Positions 52,060 to 63,334 of a stretch of 64,000 bases of DNA are shown here, piece after piece. The stretch is from Chelydra serpentina. Its lineage: Eukaryota > Chordata > Testudines > Chelydridae. The notes under the pieces are model-generated. The model worked only from the letters and a program-made list of their open reading frames with translations, made no database searches and was not told the origin of the DNA. A program made the position numbers and the translations under genes. The stretch is from NCBI GenBank assembly GCA_037349315.1, contig JBAIAC010000128.1, positions 310,001-374,000 on the forward strand, written 5' to 3'. Position 1 is the stretch's first letter; each line of letters starts with the position of its first letter.

Positions 52060-53737
52060 TGCTGCTGCCTGCCAGGCTCTGTGTCGGGGGGGCTTAGAGG
52101 GCCGTGGCCCCAGCACTTTTTACCAGCCGTAAGGACGAAGGACGGATGGGGGGGAAAGGCAGAGTCTTCGGGGGGGGGGGGGCGGGTAACAGCTGCTGAC
52201 TCTGAAGGTCCTGGGCTAAATCCACTGGCAGGTGGAAGCGTTTCGATGTATTTGATGGCTAATGAGACCAGCTACCGGGGGAGCAGCCCCGAGGGCCCGG
52301 TGCTACTCCGGCTGCTGCTGGGGAATGGGGAGCCCCAGGGGGCAGCTGCTGCTCCGGCCACCCCAGGAGTGCTGCCGGGGGCCACTGGTCAAGGGGTCCC
52401 CAGGGCAGCCCCATTGGTCACTGCTCGGGCGGTCCCCAGAGTCAGCTGCTTGGGTGGACCTGGAGTCAGCCACAGCGGCTGCTGCAGAAGTCACGGAGGT
52501 CGCAGCAAGTCACAGAATCCGTCACGTCCACGAGCCCCGTGACAGACACGGATCCCTTACAATGAGACAAACCCTCCCTGCTGTGACTGCCCTTCCTGGA
52601 AGGAAAGAGAAGAAGAGAAAGTGGAGAGAAGGAAAAAGAGAGACTCCCTGTCCCCTCTCTCCCCTGCTGCCTCCCCCCTTGTGTTCTGTAACCCCATCCC
52701 ACTGGGTTCCCTGGGCTGCTGCCATGGGGGTGACACTAGAGTTCTGGGGATGGGGAGGGGGGGGAAGGGGGCTCGTCACTTCTCAACATTTCCCACAAAT
52801 TTGTCTTTGTGCTGAAATTTTTCCTGTGGGGCCTCTCAGTCAGAGCTGTACCCCACCCCCGTTAGTGGGGGGGGGCGTAATTTGGGGGGTGGGCAGAGGA
52901 GTTCCCCATAAAGGGTCAATTTGTTCTGGTGACTGGTTCTGACCTGGGTCACACGTCCTGACACAGGATCATGTGCAGAACATGGAAGCTCTGTCTTGTC
53001 CTAAACGCTGCAGAGTGAGAGTCCCTGGGACAGGGCAGGGGGAGAGGGAGCAAGAGGAGAAAGACAGAGCCACTGGAGAAGAGAAATGGGGGGAGAAGGA
53101 AGAGAAAGATAACACTGTGAGACAATAAATGATTGAAGCAGAACAGGTGTCCCAACTCGATGTTGCTCACCACAGGTGTGCAGAGAGACGGGCAGTAGTA
53201 TGTTTTCCACAGTGTCAAGTCTGAACTTTGATTCTAGCAACGTGAGTTCAAATATCAAAGGGATTTTGACATTCCTGATCTCTTCTCCCCTCCCCCTCTT
53301 TAGTATTCATTTGTATTTTGACGTGTTTGGCTTAAGCATGATCTTCTCTTTCCCTACCTCTAGTGCAATTTTGGGTTTATTTTTATTTTGCCTCCCTTTA
53401 GTTCATGTCATTATAATTGTAACAGCAAAGGAATCTGCAGGAGCAAAAACTGACCCAAAACTTTATTTCTCCATCACGCAGGAACATCATGCAAACATCG
53501 CACACAGCTGGAATCATAACAGTGAAGGGAAGGGGACGGGAGATGCAGGTTTCCAAATGTTCTTTCTCCGATGATACATCCCAGCCCCTTGTATGTCTCC
53601 ATGCTGTGTAACCTGCGTGACCGGCTGGGCTTTGAAACATTTAGTGTCTCATTCTATTGATAATGTGATTCTAACACAATGTGACTGAAATTAAACCACT
53701 TCCAGACAAGGTACTAACAAAAGAGAAAAGCGATTAT
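51691..53737. other. No gene seen
   Basis: Two kilobases have no tRNA and no repeat family recognised except the microsatellite near 52030. Open frames such as 52262-52942 show no domain. Confidence 0.55.
52030..52060 (+). repeat. (TC)n(AC)n microsatellite
   Basis: TCTCTCTCTC followed by ACACACACAC, about 30 bp. Confidence 0.9.
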
Positions 53738-53809
53738 TGCATTGGCTGGGAATTGAACCCAGGTCAACTGCTTGGAAGGCAGCTATGCTCACCACTATAC
53801 CACCAATGC
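53738..53809 (-). tRNA. tRNA-Gly(TCC)
   Basis: The cloverleaf is intact: acceptor GCATTGG/CCAATGC, stem CTGCC/AGCAG around TTCCAAG region (anticodon TCC), B box GGGTTCAATTCC. TTTT lies about ten bases downstream. It is single copy here and close to consensus. Confidence 0.94.
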
Positions 53810-54624
53810 ACCTGGTGGGAGCATCTTTCCGGCATATTATTGGTGCTAGCAAAGGTGGTGACACCTGACCATGGAGCTCTAAGCAGGGTGGATGGGCTGG
53901 AGGCTGCCTGACAACTGGGAGCAGAGTTACCATCCCAGAGTGACTGAAAGGGGGCAAAGGTGACAACAGATCTCATTGGGAGCTGGCCCCACACCCAGCC
54001 AGCCCCTAGGAGAGGGGAACTGAAGCTCAACTTCAATCACAGAAAATCTTCCCTGAGAAGGAAGGGAACAGCTTGTTTCAAAGACAAGGTTTGTGTTTGT
54101 TCCTGCTACACACAGAGGGGCTGGATAGTGCTGAGTCCAGCCCCCAGACTCCAGGAGGATATGGAACAAACTCAGGCTGCCCGTGACCTGCAGGAGGGAG
54201 ATGATTTTTTGACAGTGACAGATGCCTCATCTTAAAGGCCTTTGTCTGCCCCCTTCTAGTGACGGTTTGGTACAGGAATGCAGCCCCCACTCCTGGGTGT
54301 CTCCTGTGGAAATAATGTTTCTGTGCAAAACACCAAAGCCTGTAACAGAAAGGAGGGAAAGGAAATGGCCACAGGATGGGACCAGGACACAAGGAATGAA
54401 ACACAAGATGCTTCTTCCATGTGCATTGACTTTGAACCTTGTTGTTTGCAGTGTTGGTGTATCCATGTTGGTCCCAGGACATGAGAGACAAGGAGTGGGG
54501 GGGGTGTGTGGTCACATAATATGTTCTAAAGGACCAAGGTTGGGAGTGTTATTTACTCCTTCTCATAACACAAAAACTAGGGGTCACCAAATGAAATGAA
54601 TAGGCTGCAGGTTTGAAAAGAACA
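53810..54624. other. No gene seen
   Basis: No feature recognised between the Gly gene and the CR1 fragment. Confidence 0.55.
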
Positions 54625-54960
54625 AAAGGAAGTATTCACACAACGCACAGTCAACCTGTGGAACTCTTTGCCAGAGGATGTTGTAAAGGCCAAGACTAGA
54701 ACAGGGTTCAAAACTGGACTAGATAAGTTCATGGAGGATGGGTCCATCAATAGCTATTATCCAGCATGGGTAGGGATGGTGTCCCTATCCTCTCTTTGCC
54801 AGAATACGGGAATGGGCAAGGGGATGGATCACTTGATGATTACCTGTTCTGTTCATTCCCTTTGGGGCGCCTGGCATTGACCACTGTTAAAAGACAGGAT
54901 AGTGGGGTATATGGACCTTTGGTCTGACCCAGCAGGACCGTTCTTGTGGAAGAGACAAAC
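54625..54960 (+). mobile_element. CR1 LINE 3' end fragment
   Basis: Plus-strand CR1 end with CAACCTGTGGAACTCTTTGC, GGATGTTGTAAAGGCCAAGA and CTTTGGTCTGACCCAGCAGG. 5' truncated. Confidence 0.87.
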
Positions 54961-55518
54961 TTTGGGGCGATACAGAGCTGAAGAAGAGTTCTGGGTTAGC
55001 TCCAAAACTTGCCTTCACCAACAGAAGCTGCTCTACTACAAGCTCTGACCCTCACCTGCCTTCTCTCTCTTGGACTCTGGAAAGTGTTTTCTCTCAACTC
55101 CCTTTGGAGAGAAGTTACGTTTTCCCTCTGGAAAACCATAACGCTGAAGCACTTATATTGATTGTGACACTAGGATGGAAGGATTACTTAATATTATCAA
55201 TAAATGAATCTAAACCTGAGCTTCCTGTTTTGAAACTGGTTTTCCCAACTCAGTTCCAAATTGTGTTCTAGAAAGGCCTCCAAGATGCGTGCCCAAGCCA
55301 GCAGAAGTGGCAAGGAGAAAGCCCCTAGTACTGCTCTTAGTCCCATGTGGGTTGCTCACTGGCAGGGGGAGTTGGTTAGTTTGGTGCTCAGAAAGCTGCC
55401 AGGACAGGCCTCTGGGCACCAGATCTTCCTGCTTCTCCCAGCACGTCCCTGGCTCCTTCCCTGCCCCAGTCACTGCTGCAGGAGGGTCCTACATGCACTT
55501 AGCCAAAAGCCTTTCACA
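54961..55518. other. No gene seen
   Basis: No feature recognised before the Met-like tRNA. Confidence 0.55.
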
Positions 55519-55591
55519 GCCTTCTAAGTACAGTTGGCAGCGTGTCAGCCTCCTAATCTACAGGCCCTGAATTCAAGCCTCAGAGAGGGCA
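55519..55591 (+). pseudogene. Elongator Met-type tRNA with anticodon CCT
   Basis: The acceptor GCCTTCT/AGAGGGC pairs fully and the body follows elongator tRNA-Met, but the loop CTCCTAA gives CCT (Arg). The anticodon stem TCAGC against TCTAC has three mismatches, so it is probably a pseudogene. This is the only elongator Met-like locus in the window. Confidence 0.7.
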
Positions 55592-55823
55592 GGTGATTTT
55601 GCTCCCTGCTTCAACTTTTCTGAAGGAAATCCCAGAGAAAAGAAACTGGAGCAAACTGATTTCTGGACACCCTCCCACCCCTCTAACACACACAGACTTT
55701 TCTAAGACATTATCTCTTCCTTCTCCTCTATGATTCTTTAATGCAGCTGGAAATACCAGTTCCTAGAAGCCCCTTTCCACAGAGAACACAACACAGCGCT
55801 GGGAGAAAGCTGGGGGCTGCCAG

Positions 55824-55921
55824 GTTGTCGTGGGTGAGTAGTTAAAGGGATGCACTAGAAATCTAACACAATGATCCCCCTCCTCTCCACCCCCAAGCAG
55901 CTTTGAATCTTGCTGACAGTG
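55824..55921 (+). pseudogene. tRNA-Ser(AGA) pseudogene with insertion
   Basis: The 5' half (GTTGTCGTGGGTGAGTAGTT) and loop CTAGAAA recall tRNA-Ser. A C-rich insertion widens the variable arm and the 3' end no longer pairs. Confidence 0.65.
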
Positions 55922-57478
55922 ACGCTGAGTTTCCACTGCCTCAGCATCCTCGACCCCCTCTGGAGACCGGGGCAGAGTCCTTAGACCCCTGTTCATATTT
56001 CAGCCCCCAGCCGGTGCAGCCCTGCCCGGCCACTCACCCTCTGCCCCAGGAGACCCAGCGGGTGGGCTGCACCCACAGGCAGAGACCTGATACCGCTCCC
56101 CTCCGAGCAGCAGCCGCAGCTGTGGGCAGCTAATCCCCATTAAGACTTGGGGGCAGGAGCTGGGGATCCCTTGTTATTTCTTCCGTACATCGAGTCTCAC
56201 AGTGTGTGAACACATTTCTCTCTAACACTGATTAAATGTAGAGCCCCTCCCCCCATTTCTGCTCTGTAAGTGCCTCACTCCTGTACAGAAAACACAAGAA
56301 CAGCCAGACTGGGTCAGACCAAGGGTCCATCTAGCCCAGTGTCCTGTCTTCCAAGAGTGGTCAAATCAATGGTGTAGCCCAGGTTACCAATTGTGCTGTA
56401 GCCCGCTGCTCGTGTGTCACACACAGCACTTGAGTACCGTTACTGAACAAAGGGAAATGTATTGAACAAGGGAGAGAGATTTAAACCGAAACAAACGTGA
56501 GTGATGGAAACAGAGTTACACACAAAACAAAATCACACAATGCAACCTACACTGTTTAATAGGTACCTTCCCTATCTAGGTAGATTGAAGTGTGAGGTGA
56601 TGGGCTAGTGTAGTGATTGCTAGTCCCTAGGAGCCGGAGCCCTGCCTTTCAAGAAGCACCACTGGTCGTTAGTTTCTCTCCACCCTGTTATAAATTGAAT
56701 CAGTCTTTTGTCTACATTCACAGACAGGACGATCTCCTCATTGTCATATTGTCCTTGTCACTGCCACAGGGTTTCCAGGTCTATACTTTGTCTTTGATAG
56801 TTGTCCGTTGGCTTTTCTGGGCTGGTGCAAAGGTTGACAATGGAGCAAGACATCGCAGAACTGCCTAGCAAGGGACGGGCGACAATTCACTCCCACTTGA
56901 ATGGGTCGTCCCCACCAAGACCTATGATTGGGGTGACTCACTTTCATGACAATACCATATGAGCATAATTATCCATGTACTTACATTACTCCTTCAATAT
57001 GACTCATACACGCCTCTCGCAGTGATTAGGAGTCACAATGATTTACAAGCGTCAATAGCGATCTCACTGCTATGCTTCCCGGATAAATATAATAAAATCA
57101 GTGTATTGGGTGTAGTGAGTTTGTCAGGTCTGAGACAGGAGTTGCTTGTGAATAACAGTGACCCCTTTGCCAATTGGCACCAATGAGCTTTTGTCACACA
57201 TGCACTGAGCTATACAGTCTCACCCTGATACAATAGAAAGGCCAGCACACAAAACAGAGAAAGGAACAATAAGATACTAAAATGACAATGGTTGGGACTC
57301 CCCATTTCTCTCAGTCTTGGGATTGATGGACACTAAGAGCTGTAGCTACAGTTCAGGAACTAGGCGATCGGATAGCTGGCTCAGCCCTCCATACTAGCAG
57401 CTCTCTCACATACCGGCAGATGGGTCACATTTGGAATCGACGTCATGACTTGCTTCCCATAGAGGATCAATCTGTCCA
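55922..57478. other. Possible old LTR sequence; no gene
   Basis: 56290-56345 is an antisense CR1 scrap (CAGACTGGGTCAGACCAAGG). 56380-57300 has the feel of an old LTR but I could not find its ends. No coding domain. Confidence 0.4.
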
Positions 57479-57650
57479 AGGCTACGTCTACACTTCAAAC
57501 ACTGGAAGTAGTCTTCTGACAACCTAACCCTGTCTACACTGGGGCTCAGGTCACATGAACTACTTCTCTCCATGGAGTGGATTTTTCACACCCCTGAGAG
57601 ATGTGGCTATGTCCACATAGCCTTTCAGTGTAGACCAGGCTTTAGATGGC
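57479..57650 (+). mobile_element. Possible MITE with GGCTACGTCTACACT ends
   Basis: The segment starts GGCTACGTCTACACTT and ends near CAGTGTAGACCAGGC, an imperfect inverted repeat. Related ends occur near 4035-4070 (AGCGTTACGTCTACACTG). The family is not certain. Confidence 0.5.
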
Positions 57651-58004
57651 TTTTTGATATGAAAGGCAATGGACTTCAGCCTTTTCCTTGCTATTAGTGG
57701 CTGATGATTGCAGTTTGTGACACAGTAGGGAGTGGGGAGTATTGACCTGGGAATGTTGCTGGGGAGTTTTACAGGCACTGTCTGCACTGGGGATGGGATA
57801 GCAGGGGATGGCTTCACTTGAGGGATGATACCTGAGCCTGTAACTTGAGCCAGGAGGGGATTGAGGCCAGGTGACACCTTCTGCCCAGGAAACTGGGCAA
57901 AGGCTGTAGGAGGAGCCGGGGGGAGACTGAATGTTTCAGTTTCAAGCCCAGGCATTGGGATTATTTACCAGTGTCTCTGGCATTGGCACATTACTGTGCT
58001 CACA

Positions 58005-58086
58005 GCTGTGATGGCCGAGTGGTTAAGGTGTTGGAGTTGAAATCCACTAGGGTTCCCCTACTCAGGATCAAATCCTGCTCACAACG
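58005..58086 (+). tRNA. tRNA-Ser(TGA), diverged
   Basis: A class II gene paralogous to Ser(CGA) at 21766 but with loop GTTGAAA, anticodon TGA. The B box is changed to AGGATCAAATCC, and acceptor GCTGTGA against TCACAAC has one mismatch. TTTT is about ten bases downstream. Activity is doubtful. Confidence 0.75.
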
Positions 58087-58708
58087 AGGCCTGTGTTTTA
58101 GCCACAGTTTCTAACCAGGGCAATACGTCTATACAGACCCCTAAGACACTCTCAATTCTCTCCTCAACCCAAGTGAATCTGGTTCTGCTCCTTTCCTATC
58201 GATGCCTGGGACACTACCTCACGCTGTGTCCCTGGGGTGTCAGGCAAACTCTCAGCACCATCCAGCATCCTGACATTGATCCTTGTGACCTGTGGGTTGG
58301 ATTTATTTTAGTGGGACACGGGACATGTGGAGGATAATTTAAACTCTTAATTTCCTTAGGGTTCGCCTTCAATATACTTGTATGCTGGTGTCATTTATCA
58401 CCATTACAGGTCTAGTGTATTTATTAGACTAGCACAAGTAAGTCACAGAAGTGACATAGTAACCGTAGCGAGTCTATGCTGACATAACTTGAGTTAACAT
58501 GGGCTTGTAGTGTCCAGCTCCAGCCTGAGCCAAATGTCCACACTGCAGTTTTTAGCCCCACAACCTGAGACCGAGATGTCCAGTCAGATGATCCAGGCCA
58601 GCCGGGCTGCAGGGCGGTTATCACAGTATAGATGCACTGAGGGACGTGTTTGCCAGTTTTTTATGCATTTGCACAGGAAAACGTTGAGTGTTTCCATCCA
58701 TTTCAGGC

Positions 58709-58830
58709 TAGGGTGACCATATGTCCCGATTTTATAGGGACAGTTCTGATTTTTGGGTCTTTTTCTTATATAGGCTCCTATTACCCCCACCCCCGTTCCG
58801 ACTTTTCACATTCGCTGTCTGGTCACCCTA
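58709..58830 (+). mobile_element. hAT-like MITE, duplicate of 4609-4731
   Basis: Ends TAGGGTGACCA and TGGTCACCCTA with the same 8-bp flanks TTTCAGGC (58701-58708, 58831-58838) as the copy at 4.6 kb. So both derive from one insertion copied with the Cys module. Confidence 0.9.
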
Positions 58831-58913
58831 TTTCAGGCATCCCCATTTGGTGGAACTCCTGAACGTAATGGAAATGGATATGCAAAAATTTATGTTAAAG
58901 GATGGGGGTTTTA

Positions 58914-58985
58914 AGGGGGCACTTGGACTTGAGCCAAGGACCACTTGATCTGCAGTCAAACACTCTGCCACTGAGCTATACCCCC
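58914..58985 (-). tRNA. tRNA-Cys(GCA)
   Basis: Acceptor GGGGGTA/TGCCCCC and loop CTGCAGA are intact. The B box is TGGCTCAAGTCC, with the conserved second T changed. A TTTTT run is about 25 bases downstream. Confidence 0.85.
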
Positions 58986-59014
58986 CATGAGGCATATGTT
59001 TGATTAAAGATTAT

Positions 59015-59500
59015 ATAGATGTGTAAACAGAACAGCTTGCTCACCTACTGACATAGCTTCTCCCACTGACATAGCTCCCACCTCTCGGGGAGGTGGATTA
59101 GCTACACGGACGGGACAGCTCTCTCCCATCTGCTTAGAGCAGCTTCAGTGATTATAAATAAGTAGGAAATAACCTGCTGAATGGACAGTAACCAATGCAT
59201 CGAATATGGCTGTGTCTGCATTCAATAGGGGTGACTGGCCAGTGAACAGACTGTTTTGAATAACATGTACCTCAGTTCGGATGCAGTGTCACTGACCCCG
59301 GATTGGGACTGGTCCTAACAGGGAATTTGTTTTAACAATTGGACACATTGCCACTTCACTATTGTTATATTACACTCTAAGGGGAATGCCCGTTGGATGT
59401 TTATTAGTAATAAGTTTAGGCAACTTTCTCGCTCTTTGTTTTTTAATGTTCTCTCGTGAATTGTTATGGTCGATTCTATATAACTCTGCTAAGCAGGACA
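59015..59500 (-). repeat. Cys-module 5' flank, second copy at 49975-50460
   Basis: Closely similar over nearly 0.5 kb, including TCGAATATGGCTGTGTCTGC. No gene. Confidence 0.85.
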
Positions 59501-60045
59501 ATTCTCTTTTGTGGTGTGTCCTGTTCTGTTTTGCGTGGTGCCATTTGGAACTGTGATGCACAATATTGTGTTGCATAGTTTTATGGTGCATTGTTTTGTT
59601 TCAGCTCGTTTGGTGCCTGTGTTGTGTTGGTTTGAGCTGAGCTATTTTCCTTTGTGTACTTTTGTCCTAGGATTTCTTAGTTTGCATTGTGTTGCTTTGT
59701 TTTCTTTACCCCCAATTGGGGATTTTGTAAGAAACACATATTCTGCATCATTCGATCCTAAACCGAACTTCGCTCTCCTTGATAATCTGTACCTTATTCC
59801 CTGATAACCAAAAACCTCTATGCTTAAACTCTGTACTGTTGTTTTTATTTTTAACATTATCTTCATAAAATTCTTAAATGTAACTGTTTGCTACTGATGG
59901 GTCTAGAAATCATTTGTCGAGTGGAAGATGACTTTTCTGTGGGATTGTTCCCAAGACCCAGTACTTTGTGTTCCAACAGCTCCCAGCTTCCTTGGTGAAA
60001 ATAAGACCAAGGTTTATGTGCAATGTACAGGAAAATGTAGCTTTT
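59501..60045. other. T-rich region, then Arg 3' flank; no gene
   Basis: 59500-59720 is T/G-rich. 59930-60040 is the Arg-module flank shared with 19.4-19.5 kb. Confidence 0.6.
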
Positions 60046-60118
60046 TACCCTAGATGGAACTTGAACCCACAATCCCTGGTTTAGGAAACCAATCCCTTAT
60101 CCATTAGGCCACTGGTGC
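60046..60118 (-). tRNA. tRNA-Arg(CCT), acceptor weakened
   Basis: The loop TTCCTAA with stem TTGGT/ACCAG gives CCT, and D and T arms are good. Acceptor GCACCAG against CTAGGGT has two mismatches. TTTT lies about 14 bases downstream. It is the same module, inverted, as the CCA variant at 19288. Confidence 0.78.
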
Positions 60119-60429
60119 CCTAAAGTATAACTGAGGGAGGGATGTAAATCCCCTCTCATAATTGCACATTCAATACATTCGCTAGGAAGCCAAATTCCCC
60201 CTTTATGCGCCTTACAGAAAGGTCGGCATCCCCTGTCAGCGAGGCAACTGGGCAGGTCGCTGACAGAGCTGAGCCCCACCTTTCTGCAGCCATCTTTAGA
60301 GAAGAACCCCATCCCAGAGTCACCCCTCCCTCCATCAGCACCTCCATGGCTGTGGCTCTGAGTGGCAGTAGGGTGATTGGGGGGCGAATCCAGGGCTGGA
60401 AGGGGGGTCAGGTCAGGACTCAGCTCTCC

Positions 60430-60830
60430 ATTGGTCTGTCTGCTTTGGGGCAGGGACCATAACACGTCCTGTTGCATTCGTTATTTCAAAGGGTGGTTTA
60501 GGATTTTCAGTCTCAGACACGGTGCACAAAGCAGGACTCCACCCTCGGCGTAAACTGAATGAGCCGCCCACAGATTCTGGCAGCCACAAGGAGCCATTTG
60601 GTGTGAGAGTCAGACCTGCCCCTGTCCCAGAGGGAGGGGTCGTCTGGGAGGAGCCTGGCACACTGACCTATCAGCTCTTAACACCAATACTTTCAGTAAC
60701 TATTATCAGTGCCTGGGAGTGTAATTTACACCATAAAAACAGCCACACTGGGCTAGACCAAAGGCCCATCTAGCTCTGTATCTTCTCTTCTGACAGTAGC
60801 CAATACCAGGTGCCCCAAAGCCACTCAACA
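60430..60830 (-). repeat. Thr-module flank, inverted copy of 3432-3850
   Basis: Runs antiparallel to 3.43-3.85 kb and includes an antisense CR1 3' scrap at 60735-60815. No gene. Confidence 0.8.
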
Positions 60831-60904
60831 AGGCACCACTGGGAGTTGAATCCAGAATCTCCTGTCTACGAAACAGGTGCTTTAACCAGCTAAGCCATGG
60901 TACC
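60831..60904 (-). tRNA. tRNA-Thr(CGT)
   Basis: Stem CCTGT/ACAGG surrounds TTCGTAG, giving CGT. Acceptor GGTACCA pairs with TGGTGCC by one T-G. The B box is GGATTCAACTCC. Only TTT follows directly downstream. Confidence 0.83.
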
Positions 60905-61076
60905 AAGTGGTCGTAAGATTGATCTCTATGGTCCCAGTTGATATTAACAACGTCACAGCAGCCTACAGAGAAGTGGGAGGGAGGCGTCTTCGAGCCGGCG
61001 AGTCTCGTCCGTTTCTCCCTTGCCGCTTGGGCGGAGGTGGGAAGGGAGCGAAACGTGCCCGGCTGAAGGTTATCAC

Positions 61077-61148
61077 TGTCCCTGGGTGGGCTCGAACGAC
61101 TAGGTTTCCGGTTAATAGCCGAACGCGCTGACCCATTGCTCACAGAAG
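61077..61148 (-). pseudogene. tRNA-Asn pseudogene, anticodon ATT
   Basis: The Asn body has loop CTATTAA (A34 instead of G34). The 5' acceptor and D-arm start are damaged (TTCTGTGAGCAATGG) and the T stem is broken. Confidence 0.8.
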
Positions 61149-61167
61149 TTGGCAAGGAAAGGGCTGA

Positions 61168-61685
61168 TGTTGCAAAAGTACACAAACCTAAAGGGTACCA
61201 GAACACTTGTACATTCCACACAGATAACAAGGAACAGGCTGGCCCATCCTAAAGACAGGGGCAAAAGGGTAATATGATGGATAGAGTTGTTTTGTTCGAA
61301 CCAACATGTACAAGGTGGGAGGCGGCACCTCACTGCGTAGAGGGGTTGTACCTTGTTACGTAGAAGGGTTGCACCTCAATACGTCAGGAGTGATGTGTAA
61401 CTTGTTTGTACCTGTGTATCAGAACTCACCCCCGAGGAGTTGTCTTTGTCCGGCCTAGGGGGCAGTGGAAAGTCCTGCCACTGACTAAGCTGTGTCCATT
61501 GCCAGGGTGCACATAGGGACATAAACCGTAGAGTTATAATTTATAATCCAGGGGGCTAGAGATTGTGTTTCTCCTCGACAATAAACCTGGCCGGGAGCCT
61601 TCGTACCTTATCAGAGTCTGTGGTCTTTGGGGGTTCTCTCGGGCCTGCTGTGTCAGCTATCTGCGCAGAGCCGGGGCAGCACACA
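61168..61685 (+). repeat. Endogenous retrovirus-type LTR, second family
   Basis: Begins about TGTTGCAAAAGTACAC and has CAATAAACCTGGCCGGGAGC near the 3' part, then ends near GGGCAGCACACA. It splits the Asn module from the copy that resumes at 62.6 kb. No coding part. Confidence 0.65.
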
Positions 61686-62560
61686 GAGGGAACACACACA
61701 TGCAGCCAACTGAGATCAACATTGAACAGAGCAGAGCAGAGCACCACACCGGTAGCTGTCTGAAAACAAGGCTGACTGGTTATGAAAACCAATGCCCCAG
61801 TAAAAGGAAAAAAAAGGTTCTCCCGATCCCAAAGGACCAAGCCACAGGCCCAGGTCAATGTAAAAGTCAGATCTTCCCCACAAATCACGCTGATGCCAAT
61901 CCCTTAGAATCTAAAATCTCAAGGTTTATTCATAAAAGGAAAAAGATATAGAGGAGAGCTAAAATTGGTTAAATGGAATCAGTTCCATACAGTAACGGCA
62001 AAGTTCTTGGCTCAGGCTTGTCACAGCGATGGACTAAACTGCAGGTTCAAATCAATTCTCTGGTGTATATCCACGGCTGGGATGGGTCACTCAGTCCTTT
62101 GTTCAGAGCTTCAGTTTGTAGCAAAGTCCCTCCAGAGGTCAGAAGCAAGAGTGAAGAGAACACGGAGGGGTTTCCAGGGCCTTTTATAGTTTCTGCCCGT
62201 GGAAGGACACCCCTCCGTTCTTACTGTGGAAAATCACAGCAGCAAGATGGAGTCTGGAGTCACATGGGCAAGTCGCATGTCCATGCACAACTCCGTTTGC
62301 AGGCCAACGCCATTGTTTCCATGTTAGTTTGAACATTCCCATCCAGGAGATGTGGATTGGCATCTCCCAAAGTCCATTGTCAGTTAAGTGTTTCTTGATC
62401 GGGCACTTACTGAGAATATCCTTTCTCAAGAAGCTGACCAAATGCATCACTGAGGCTACTTGGAATCAAATACATTTGAGATACAAGTTCATAGCCCATA
62501 TTCCTCACTTCAAATACAAAATGGTACACACATACAGCTAGCATCATTATAACCAGCAAA
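61686..62560 (-). repeat. Old LTR-like sequence, antisense
   Basis: TCTCAAGGTTTATTCATAAA near 61917 is the complement of a polyadenylation region, and the block to about 62560 resembles a retroviral LTR on the minus strand. Boundaries are not resolved. Confidence 0.45.
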
Positions 62561-62599
62561 TCAGAGCATCATTGTCATAGACACGTCGCACGACAAGCT

Positions 62600-62980
62600 T
62601 TGTACAATATTGCTGCAAATCTATCACAGTGGTGGCAACAATGATCTCTACGGTCCCAGTTCATATTAATAACGTCACAGCAGCCTACAGAGAAGTGGGA
62701 GGGAGGCGCCTTCGAGCCGGCGAGTCTCGTCCGTTTCTCCCTTGCTGCTTGGGCGGAGGCGGAAAGGGAGCGAAACGTGCCCGGCTGAAGGTTTTGCGCT
62801 CGGCCTTGAGGATTAAGCCTGAGCCCCCGGCCTGGCTGCTGGGAGATGGGTTTCCGAGTTGCATCCAGCGCACGCTTCGGGCCTCGCTGAAACCACTGAG
62901 GCCAAGAGGGACGCTTTTGAGGCGGCAAAAGGAGGGCTTATGGGGCTCTCAACAGGTCTTGATGAACACGGGGTTATTGC
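62600..62980 (+). repeat. Asn-module flank, second copy of 60920-61070
   Basis: Shares the stretch with CACAGCAGCCTACAGAGAAG and CGTCCGTTTCTCCCTTGC with 60.95-61.07 kb, then extends further. No gene. Confidence 0.8.
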
Positions 62981-63054
62981 TCTCCCTGGGTGGGCTCGAA
63001 CCACCAGCCCGTCAGTAAATAGCCGAACGCGCTGACCCATTGCGCCACAGAGAC
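62981..63054 (-). tRNA. tRNA-Asn-like, anticodon ATT, diverged
   Basis: Acceptor GTCTCTG/CAGGGAG and B box GGTTCGAGCCC are good. The loop reads CTATTTA, anticodon ATT, and the anticodon stem TTCGG against CTGAC has one mismatch. No near TTTT. Probably not functional as a normal Asn tRNA. Confidence 0.7.
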
Positions 63055-63165
63055 ACAAGCTTGTTGCTCCTAAGGCTGCTGCCCAGCAGCCTGTCTCTGC
63101 CGGCCAGTGCCAGCGCTCGCAAGGCGCTAGTGTGGATGCTGGAGGCTGGGTGCTGGATGCTGTGG

Positions 63166-63325
63166 GCAAAGGGGGGTGATGGATGGCAGGAGAGAGATCA
63201 CTTGATCATTACCTGGTAGGTTCACTCCCTCTGGGGCACCTGGCATTGGCCACTGTTGGTGGACAGGATACTGGGCTGGATGGACCTTTGGTCTGACCCA
63301 GTATGGCCTTTCTTATGTTCTTAGG
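63166..63325 (+). mobile_element. CR1 LINE 3' end fragment
   Basis: Plus-strand CR1 end with ACTTGATCATTACCTGGTAG, CTGGCATTGGCCACTGTTGG and GTCTGACCCAGTATGGCC, ending TTCTTATGTTCTTA. It lies between the initiator 5' flank and its gene. Confidence 0.9.
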
Positions 63326-63334
63326 TAAAGAGCC

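Noticed and set aside
52081..52942. Overlapping open frames of 150-226 codons
   Set aside because: GC-rich sequence with no recognisable domain, repeat of frame or codon pattern; nothing supports a gene.
62035..62070. GATGGACTAAACTGCAGGTTCAAATC as a tRNA-Ser-like remnant
   Set aside because: Only a B-box-like string is present, without an A box or stems at the correct distance; it lies in LTR-like sequence.
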